Assembly: GCA_000151295.1 (NCBI GenBank)
Contig: GG745347.1
Span: 782,976-846,975, forward strand
Length of the DNA: 64,000 bases
Direction: 5' to 3'
Source of the DNA: Allomyces macrogynus ATCC 38327
Lineage: Eukaryota; Blastocladiomycota; Blastocladiomycetes; Blastocladiales; Blastocladiaceae
Numbering within the stretch: the first letter of the stretch is position 1; each line of letters starts with the position of its first letter. The translations under genes were made by a program, and so were the position numbers. Positions 55,948 to 64,000 of the stretch are shown here, in pieces. The notes beneath the pieces were generated by a model. It saw only the letters and a list, made by a program, of their open reading frames with translations, did not search any database and was not told the DNA's origin.

Positions 55948-56954
55948 TCCATTCGACCGCGCCTGCCGGGCAGAAGGATGCGTCGCAGCTCACGCCGCGC
56001 AAGCGCGGCACCTCGATTCCGGATCGCACGCACTGGAGCAAGCGCGCGAAACGGTCCAACTCCGACGCGCACGCCGCAGCCCCATCGACGGCCGCTGATA
56101 ACCCGGCCGTCGCAAAATGGACCCGGCGCCGGATCCAGCGTTTGGTCGTGCGGCACTGGGCCCGCGCCGCGCGCACCGCCCGACTCGACCGCGCGCCACG
56201 CCTCTCAGCCGCAGACCTCACCGCCATCTTTTCCGACTCGGACGCGCGCAACGCGGTCGCTCGCGGCGCAAGTTACCGTGTCGCTGCATCCGATTTGGTG
56301 AATACGATGATCAAGGCCGTGACCGACCCGGCATGGACGGAACTCGCGCGCGCGGCGATGCGCCTCCAGGCTGTGCAGCGCGAAGTGTATTCGCCCTGGA
56401 TCGTTTTGGCGGCCGCGAATCATGTCGTCCAGGCGTTTCGTGATCTGGTTGGACTCGTGGCCACTGCTTGGAACGCGATCGGCGCGCACATCGAGCCCGT
56501 TGAGTCAGCGAAACTGTCGGGGTTGCCAAGGGAGTGGACCACGGCGCGGGTGCCAGACTTGGTCCCAACCGACGGCGAGAATTTGCCCCCCGCCGCCGCA
56601 CGGGTACTGTGCATTCAGTACCTGAAATCCGCGGCGCGCGGCGCGATTGAGTCGAGCACCGTCCCTGGGCGCGCGGAGTTGGCGAGGGCGGTCAGCACGC
56701 TGCCGGGGTATAACTTGACGATCCCGTTTGGCGACGCGCTGTTGCCGTGGCTCCGTGCGATGTGGGAGGTGAATGTCGCGGCGCATCCGGTGGTCGTGAC
56801 GGCGCGCGAGGTCGGGGAAGTGTTGGTGCCGGGGAAGGTGCTTGTCGAGGTGGGGGAGGGGGTGGAGGAGCGCGCGACTGCGTTCTTGGGGTGGATGTAT
56901 TCGAGTATGGAGATGGTAAGGGAGAAGGTGCGCGAGGGGCCCACGGGGGAGTAG
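53393..56954 (+). CDS. SAC3: SAC3/GANP-family mRNA export factor (TREX-2 scaffold)
   Basis: Nuclear-pore-associated scaffold that couples transcription to mRNA export. Four exons (53393-53446, 53515-53775, 53842-54070, 54142-56954) encode about 1,118 residues. The SAC3/GANP domain (about 30-330) is clear: GRCMAKCSRFEYLER (the family's GxCxxMCPxxE), FVKSFTRSSAG, DDLRPPEALKLSHEYLLSLI, FVYDRFRAICRDRT, then the helical YEQIIRFYLLAVFLEPEG and FQCYQVLLYF. About residues 350-650 are Ala/Pro/Thr-rich with scattered FG and FxFxxP words (FGRFSFAPAPA, GFTFALPGA), like an FG nucleoporin. An acidic patch and an Ala16 run precede a helical C-terminus (KWTRRRIQRLVVRHWARAAR) that could be the centrin/Sem1-binding-like part. 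The first exon start is the least certain point. Confidence 0.87.
55908..55948 (+). repeat. (GCC)n coding microsatellite, poly-Ala
   Basis: About 13 near-perfect GCC units in the SAC3 gene encode an uninterrupted alanine run in the acidic linker. Length is likely to vary between strains. Confidence 0.85.
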
Positions 56955-57426
56955 TCGCGCGAGGGGAGAGCGTCGTGAATCATGGTGGAATTGACAAAGT
57001 ATTCGTTGAGCATCGCGGAGTTGCTTGATTTTCGTCGTCCCTTGGTCGTGTGCGGGCTTGTCTTGCCAGTGGCCAACGAACGGAACAGCAGAGAGGTTTC
57101 GGCAAGACTCTGGCACATGTCGCATGCATGAGATCTGGCCTCCTCGGGCTTTATGTCTGAATAACACAAGTGTCACAAGAGCAACGGGCTTTCCGCCGTG
57201 TCTCGCACGAAGGCGGGAGACTGGAACACACTGATCAAGTTCCACGCCTCGCCCGCCACGCCGCAGCCTGCCCCCGCCCTGAATCGTGTGCCAGATGTGT
57301 CCCGGTCGTGTGCACAAAAATACCAGAATTGACGAGGTGATATATGATACCAGCTGGCCCAAATCCCCCTGCATATTCCAAAATAGTTTCTTTGCTATCT
57401 CCAATGCGCCCAGTCCACAGGGCCTG
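56955..57426. other. Convergent spacer between SAC3 and the ABC transporter
   Basis: 470 nt of lower-GC DNA with 3' flanks of two convergent genes. No gene is seen. Confidence 0.45.
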
Positions 57427-60400
57427 CTATTCGTTGATCCTCATCTCGCGCACCAGCGACTCGAGCTTCTCCTCGCCCAACGACTTGGCCGCGAGCCCAT
57501 AAAACATGCTGTTGCGGTCGCGCAGCAGGTTGTGCGGCGAGTCAAACTCGGCGACCTGGCCCTGGTCGAGGACGAGCACGCGGTCATTGTCGAGGATCGT
57601 GTCGATCCGGTGCGCGATCGTGAGGATCGTACAATCGGCAAACTCGCGCCGGATCGTCTGTTGCAGAATGCGGTCCTTGGCCACGTCGATATTCGAGGAG
57701 CCTACGTTCGAGGAACATGACGAGTGTCAGCCGAGGAGAGAGAGGTAACCAGTTTGAGGAAGCAAGCGAAACACACATTCGTCGAGAATGAGCACCTTGC
57801 TCTTGCGCAGCAGCACGCGCGCGAGCTGGAACAACTGGCCCTCACCCGCGCTCAGAGCCGGTCGGTCGTCGAGCTTGGCCGGGTACCGCTCGACGACATC
57901 CTTCAACTCGACGGCTTCGAGCGCGCGCCATAGCGCCTGGTCCGAGTGCTGGCCGAATGGGTCGAGGTTGAACCGCACCGAGCCGTGGAACAAGTACAGA
58001 GACTGCGGAATCTATTGGTTGAGCGGGTGGGGAAAATCAGCGACAATGCGGGATATGTGAAATGAGGAACAAAATGAGCGTACGATAGCAAGACGACCGC
58101 GCAAATCACGCAAGTCGATGCCGGAAATGTTGACGCCGTCGATATGGACGCCGTCTTGCGACGGCTCGGCCAGACGGAAAAGCGTGTTGATTATCGAACT
58201 CTTACCGGCACCTACGGTGGAAGGCGTGAAGGTCAATTGGTGACCACGTATCAGCATTCACCAAGGCAGCACGAACCCGTCCGTCCAACGATCCCAATCT
58301 TCTCACCTGGCCGTGTGGCCAGAGTGATACCACGCAGCGCGGCGCGGTCCGCGCCCGGGTACCGCAGGGTCATGTCGCGGAACTCGACGACGCCCTGATC
58401 CGGCCACATCTTTGGCAACGGAACCTGATCCACCGCCTCGGCCTCGAGCGGTATCGCGCTCGCATACTCCATGATCCGCTCCACCGCAATCAGCTGCAGT
58501 TCGAGTTCAGCGGTCCGACGCACGCCATACTGCGTCGCATCGACGAGGTTCAGGACATACATTTGCGCGAGCGCGGCAAGCGTAAACCCGATTTGCGACT
58601 TGAGCCCAATCATCAACCCAATCGTCGCGGCAATCATAACACACGCGAGTCCGTCCACGCGCAGACACAGCCACCGCTCGACCGTGTAAAATGACAACAG
58701 CGCGCGCGAGTTGGAATCTAGGGCGTCGTAGAATTGCTGCACGTACGCTGGCTCGCGGCGCAGAGCCGTGACAGTTGCAATGCCCTCAACGGTGGACACG
58801 ACGTGCGCGTAGACGGGCGACCGCGAGAGGGCTTCAAGTCGGCGCACGGGCCGGTTAGCGGCCACGTATCGACGACGCAGCAAGAAAAAACCGACAACGA
58901 CAGGCACGAGCGCGAGCAGAATCCACGGCACCGCGAGCGTCACGAGCACCACAACCATGACGACAAACATCCACAGCCGCATGACTTCGGTGAACGCCTC
59001 GGGCAGGGTCTCGTCCGTAAGCGCCATGTCCTTACCCATGCGGTTCAAGATGCGGCCCGCCGGGTTGAACTGGAAGAAATACGGCGTGGCGCGCGTCACG
59101 TTGTGCAGCATGTCCTCGAAAAGCCGCGTCGACGAGCGCAGCATGGCCGTAAAGAAGCAGTACGTGCACACGATCGCAACGAGCGGGATGACGGCCGTGA
59201 ACGCGAGATACGCGATCCAATAGCGCGTCGCGTGTTGCTGCTCGGCAGGCGCTGCCGCCCACGCCGAGAGCTGGTAGTCGGCGAGCGCCTGCAGCGCGCA
59301 CGTCGTGATACCCGTCAAGATTGCGCCAATCATGAGCCCGGCTCCGCCGCGGCCGAGCGTCAGGAACCGCCACAGTAGCGTCGCATCGAACCCTTGCTGC
59401 GATTGCTCTTCCCACTCTTCGTCGTTGCTCTCGCCGTCAGCACTTTCGCCGTCGTCCTCAGCGAGGGTGCTCGACTGCGCCACCGAGCTCGCGACACCTG
59501 AGAGACCGTGGTGCGTCTCCATTTCAGACTTGTCGCCGTTAGCATCGCTTCCTGCTAGATCGTTTGAGAACTCGGCCACAACGGCGGCGAAATGCGGGTC
59601 CCGTTCGCGCGCAACGGCGACGACCTGCTCAAGCGGTCCGTGCGCGAGAACGCTGCCGGACTGCAGGTACACGACTTCGTCGCACTGCGCGACTAGATGG
59701 AGATTGTGCGTGACGATCACGACCCCCGCGTCCGAAGCCTTGAAGAAATCGCGCAGCTCAATGAAAATAGTCGCCGCGACATGCGCGTCGAGCGCTGCAA
59801 ACACATCGTCGAGAGCCACGAGCCGCGCCCGCGTCGCATCGGCGTGGTACAGAGCGCGCGCGAGGCACAGACGCGCACGTTGCCCACCGCTCACCTTGGC
59901 ACCACGCTCGCCGAGCCGCGTCTGCAACCCATTATCCCAGCGGGCAATATCGGGCTTGAGCTGACACACGGCCACGACGCGCGCGAGCCGATCAGCGTCA
60001 ACAGGCGACGCCATGACGATATTGTCCTCGACGGTGCCTGGGAACACGTACGCGGCCTGCGGCGTGTAGGAAGCGTCGGTGACGCGACGCACGGCGCCCT
60101 CGGTCGACGAGTGCAACTGGCCGAGGGCAGCGAGTAGAAGCGACGACTTGCCAGACCCAACTTGGCCAACGACCGCGACAAACTGGCCCGCACGAATCTT
60201 CAGGTCAACGTCACACAGGATCGGCTGGTCTGGCTTCCAGGAGAACGTGGCCGAGTTGAAGGCCAGGACCGTGTTGGCGTCAGAATCGGCGGTTGTGAGT
60301 GGGGTCACGGCAGCGGTCGCCTTCAAGTCGAGAAACCCTTCGATGCGCTGGAACGAAACACTATTGGGTGGACAATGATAAGCGCTCTGAAAGTGAATCA

Positions 60401-61842
60401 ATGAGCGATTTCAAACAATTCATCCGTACCGCAAATCGGCCAGCAACTCGAAAGCGCGCGGCATGCGCCACGACATGCTCACCTTGACCGCGCCAAACAG
60501 GAGCAGCGACGTGAACACGCCCTGGCTCGTGAACGTGTTCCCGAGACCAAAGAACCACGTAAGGAATCCGGCCATAGCCATGGTGCTTGGCGCGACCAAA
60601 TGGAACGACGAATTAACGCCCTTGAGATTGTACCAGCGCTGCATATGCTCGACCTCGGCGCGGCGCGCCTCGAGAATCGGCTTCACAAACGCCGACTCCC
60701 ACGCGTACAACTTGATCATTTCAATCGACCGAATGAGCTCCGACAAGAAACGCAGCCTCTGGTCACGCGCGTCGACCATGACGGTCCGAATCGCATTGAA
60801 CCGGCCGACGTTGGTTGAGAGCAGAGCGAGGAGCGCAATCAAGGTCCCAAATGCAGCGGCCGTCGCCCACCCGAGATGCGCCCAAGTGATGCCGACGACC
60901 ACGACCGTTTCGAGCGGCCCGAGCACGACGAAAATCAGGTACGGTGTCGCGTCCTCGAGCCGCTGCGCGTCGTTCGAAATCACGTTGAGCGTCTGGCCAA
61001 CCGGCGGGAGTGTCGCGCCGTTGAGCGTGAGCAGGTGCGAGTAGAGGAACGATGTCACGGCGACGCGCGCGCGGATCCCAACGCGGTATGCGTTCATCAT
61101 AAAGTGCGACTCGAAAATGCTGAACAGGATCATGGCGAGCGCGAGGCCCACGCCAAAGCCGATCCCCTAGGTGGAGATCAATGGGGTTGGTGAGCAGTCT
61201 ACATTGGCGTTTGGGAAAGCGGCTCTGTATGGAGGCGGCCAACGGTCGAAAGGGGTGAACGCACCCGTTCGAGCGGTGCGTCTGGGGTCTGCAGGAACGC
61301 GATAAACTGGCCGAGAAAAATGGCCGACGCGATTCGGCACGCGCCTGCACCGAGAGCCAAGGAAGACACGAGCAAGTATTGCGGGCCAAACACCGTCATC
61401 TACCGTCGGGGAGAATCAAGGTTCAGTGAACGCCGTGAAAGCTCGAATCAAGTCACAAATATCGGAAGATCCACACCAAAACCCGCCACATAGCCGGAGC
61501 GCGGTTCGTCTCGAGCTGAGCACGCCAGTGCGCGCACAACTTGCCCGCCAGCACTTCGGCCTCGTCCGCATCACTACTCAGAGCGGTTATTCGACCGATC
61601 TTGACTGGCACTTCACCTCCACCGGAAATGGCGCGCCCACGGAGACAAAATCGGAGAACCGGCACGTACGTGATGGGTAGCAAATCCTCGTGTTCGAGCT
61701 GGCCTTGACGGTACCCCTTGGCGACGAGCGGCGCCGCCTGGAAGAACGCCACGTCGCCGACGCGGAACCCGCGCGCGCGCGACTTGGTCGCGGCCTCGGG
61801 CTTGGGCTGCAACGGTTGCTTGATATCGTCGAGCGCGGTCAT
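57427..61842 (-). CDS. ABCC-type (MRP/YOR1-like) ABC transporter
   Basis: Full-length ATP-driven exporter, TMD1-NBD1-TMD2-NBD2, about 1,285 residues, without the extra TMD0 of long MRPs. Eight in-phase exons: 61842-61670, 61573-61483, 61399-61265, 61166-60430, 60360-58277, 58211-58084, 58011-57777, 57701-57427. NBD1 has Walker [10 protein letters not shown], signature [16 protein letters not shown] and Walker B LVALDDVF (Asp in place of the catalytic Glu, usual for ABCC). NBD2 has Walker [16 protein letters not shown], split by an intron, signature [16 protein letters not shown], Walker B VLILDE and H-loop [12 protein letters not shown] hallmarks are [12 protein letters not shown] before NBD1 and [20 protein letters not shown] in TMD2. 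Probable role: export of organic anions or drugs at the plasma or vacuolar membrane. Confidence 0.95.
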
Positions 61843-63203
61843 GGCTGTTGGACGTGAATCGCGCAATCTGCTCTCCTGTTCCAGCGACTCGCTCGGTGTG
61901 CGTCTACGACCGTTTCAACGCGCTAGGAGGCCGACGATTTCGGTGCCGCGACGATGGCGTGCTGCGGCGAGGCCTTGGCGCGAGCGGTTGCGCGAGAACG
62001 AGGAGAGGGCGAGCGACCGGGCAGGGTGGAGGACAAGGAGCGGTGGACGGACGAGCACGGCGCGCCACCCTTCACGCGATGGTGGCCAAGTGGATCAGAT
62101 GCAGCGCGGGATGACCAGACCTGCACGACAACGTTGCTCGTGCAGATCGTGATGGGATGGGGTCACCACAGGCAAGTACTTGACAGTCATTGTTCTCGGA
62201 TCGTGGATGAGGTCCCTGCCGCAAAATTGATTCGCGATGTGATCCACTTTCCATATCACCCAAGACTTGGCTGTCGAACCGTGTCGACCAGTGGCGAAAC
62301 GATCCGGCAGGCGGATCAGAAATCTGTTTCATTCACCGTCCTGGCGATTCTCGCGACAAAGATTGGTTGCGGGTGAACTTGGTGACGCCAAAAGAACAAT
62401 GGGTCGGTTCCAATTTTGCAAGGCCCCATGCATTTCGCTCACGATGGAAGAAAATGCATCCTTGAACGAAAGAATCAATCCTCCTTGGACCCAACCCACG
62501 CGCGCCCCACCTGTGTGCGGCACGTTTTAAGGGAGGTCGGCAAGTTTGTTGCAAGGACCATTAGTTAACACGACAGGGACGCGCTCACACCACACACAGG
62601 GTCGCACTCGGACCACAGGGCCGCGGTCACACCGCACACAGGGTGGCGCTCGCACGAGTTGAGCATTCTGAATCGTGACTTCTGAACCCTGACCTACTCT
62701 GAGCGCGCCCTGGCGGGTCAAATTGCATTTCATGTATTCTGAAGCATATTGCAGGCGATTGAAGGCAGTGGCGGCTTGGTGCAGACCATGTATTGGCAAG
62801 AATTTGCATGCGTCCGCGGCGAGAGATGTCGTCGACGGTGAAGTCCTCACTTGCGATGCGGGCGGAAAGTCAGTGTGCATGCAACATCCTCTGGCAAATC
62901 TAAGCGTCTTATGTTTGTGTCATTCCAAACGCCCCTTCGATCATCTTGAGGTGGCATCACCAAGTCGCGCTCGGCTCGCCACGCGACCGACGATCGCTGG
63001 ACGGTTGCCGACTGTGCCAGTCAGTCTCGCCAGTCTCGCCGTTGCCAGCTTTGCCGTTAACCCCTCTTAACAGCGATACTTCGTCAACGACGACACACGA
63101 CAATAAGCAACGACCAGTGTAGGTCCCAGAATCCCCGCACAGCACTTCTCCGAGCTGGGCACCGCGTCGCCAAGCCAACTTTCCTGTCCTTCGATCCAGC
63201 ACC
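61843..63203. other. Gene-free intergenic region with a short imperfect repeat
   Basis: 1.36 kb with no supported gene. Around 62575-62660, related units tcacaccacacacagggt and tcacaccgcacacagggt recur about 48 nt apart with a shorter ccacaggg copy between. Divergent promoters of the transporter and the next gene must lie here. No TATA box is clear. Confidence 0.4.
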
Positions 63204-64000
63204 ATGGCCAGCACATGCAGCAGTGCGCGTCCTGTCGATGCCGACTCGGCCGCAGAGCTCGTTCTTCGCGCGCGCAATCTCTACATGCACCAGGATGTGG
63301 CCGGTGCCCTGCACGCGATCGCGCCCGTCGTGCAACATGCACCAACCTCGCCAGCGCACCGCGACGCGTGGCGCATTTACTTTGCGTGCCGTGCACGATC
63401 GGGCCATGTCGTAACCGTTGCCGAGTTCCGCAAGGCCAGGGACGAGAGCTTGCTGCCCTTGCTGTACGTTCGTCTGCACGCGCTGGCAGCGTCGCGGGAA
63501 TATTCTTGACCAATCCGACATGCGCGAATACGTACAGACTGCTCGGCCGTACGCCCGACGACCAGTGCGCACTGCTCGCCGACCTGATCCCGGAACTCAC
63601 CGACGTGCGCGTCAAGCACGAGGCCATGGACGTTTGGTGGAATCTCGTGCAGAGCACCGCCAAGTCGCCCGACGACGTGCACCGCATCCTCGGCCAGGTC
63701 GACTGGCTCGACGACGATGACAAGGCCCTGCGGCTCAAGTCGCTCCCGACCTCACCCTCCACCTCCTCCTCCACCGCCACCGGGACCGGCGCCGGTGCAC
63801 CACCGTCCCCGCGGGCGCCGTCCGCGACGCACTCCCCCGTCCCAACCTCCTCCGCCGCGGGCCCCGTCCGCCGCCGCCCGCACGCCGTGGAAGTCGCGTT
63901 CGACAATATGCTGCGGCACCTGCGCGACACCATGGCCAGTCTCAATGCGAACGTGCGCGCGGCGCTCGCCAAGTACTTGCCCGCCTGGATGGACCCGGCC
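63204..64000 (+). CDS. Unrecognised protein, helical-repeat-like, 3' end outside window
   Basis: ATG 63204 in good context (caccATGG). Exon 1 is 63204-63463 and exon 2 runs from 63538 off the window, with a consensus GTACGT donor and TACAG acceptor joining LLPLL to LGRTPDDQ. The first 90 residues (AELVLRARNLYMHQDVAGAL, HRDAWRIYFACRARSGHVVT) have the alternating amphipathic helices of TPR-type repeats. A Ser/Thr/Pro/Ala linker then leads to a helix-rich part (AVEVAFDNMLRHLRDTMASL). The layout is loosely like the peroxisomal tail-anchored protein Pex26, but no diagnostic motif is visible and the C-terminus is missing, so I assign no function. Confidence 0.6.

Noticed and set aside
62575..62660. 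Short recurring cacaccRcacacaggg units as a possible CRISPR-like or iteron array
   Set aside because: Only two good units and one partial unit, imperfect and without regular unique spacers. An ordinary local duplication.
1..64000. Bacterial contamination or horizontally acquired operon
   Set aside because: Introns in almost every gene, eukaryote-specific proteins (Rpc82, Paf1, Lsg1, Sac3) spread through the window, and no operon-like gene spacing.

Overview
The window is nuclear DNA of a GC-rich, intron-bearing fungus. Most genes are split by short GT..AG introns (about 45-150 nt), coding regions prefer G or C at third positions, and the encoded proteins include fungal forms of Lsg1, Sac3, Opi3, Rpc82 and Paf1. 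GABA-B-like class C receptors, a fungalysin (M36) and a proteinase K-like enzyme together suggest an early-diverging zoosporic lineage (Blastocladiomycota or Chytridiomycota). That placement is inference. No rRNA, tRNA, CRISPR array or recognisable transposon was found.

Layout. 1-6.3 kb: two divergent secreted proteases, a fungalysin (minus, 3' end outside the window) and an S8 subtilase (plus), around a 2.4 kb gene-free interval. 6.7-15.5 kb: a compact housekeeping block with RNA polymerase III subunit RPC82 (minus), a phospholipid methyltransferase (plus), PAF1 (minus), a C2-domain protein (plus) and the 60S GTPase LSG1 (plus). 15.5-22.3 kb: sparse accessory DNA with a possible small secreted peptide, an F-box/leucine-rich-type gene, a decayed copy of its 3' end and a cluster of identical octamers. 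22.3-24.4 kb: mitochondrial methylcrotonoyl-CoA carboxylase beta subunit in five exons.

24.8-41.7 kb: the most striking region. Four same-strand paralogues encode a periplasmic-binding-like (ANF-receptor) ectodomain. Three of them continue into a class C seven-helix bundle and a PH-like domain in the cytoplasmic tail. The first copy stops just before helix 1, and the third has a one-base deletion at almost the same place. A cytochrome P450 lies between the first and second copies.

42.5-43.9 kb: a secreted trypsin-fold protease. 45.9-49.3 kb: a very large Pro/Ser-rich protein interrupted by a 100-N assembly gap. 50.5-51.8 kb: inositol-tetrakisphosphate 1-kinase. 53.4-57.0 kb: a SAC3-type mRNA export factor with an FG-like low-complexity middle. 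57.4-61.8 kb: an ABCC multidrug-resistance-type transporter in eight exons. 63.2 kb to the end: the 5' part of an unrecognised, possibly helical-repeat gene.

The secreted proteases, the receptor array and the transporter fit an organism that senses and digests external material, but nothing in the window ties them into one pathway. Exon borders were set by reading splice signals and phase by eye. They are self-consistent (phases sum to whole codons) for the genes where exon coordinates are listed.
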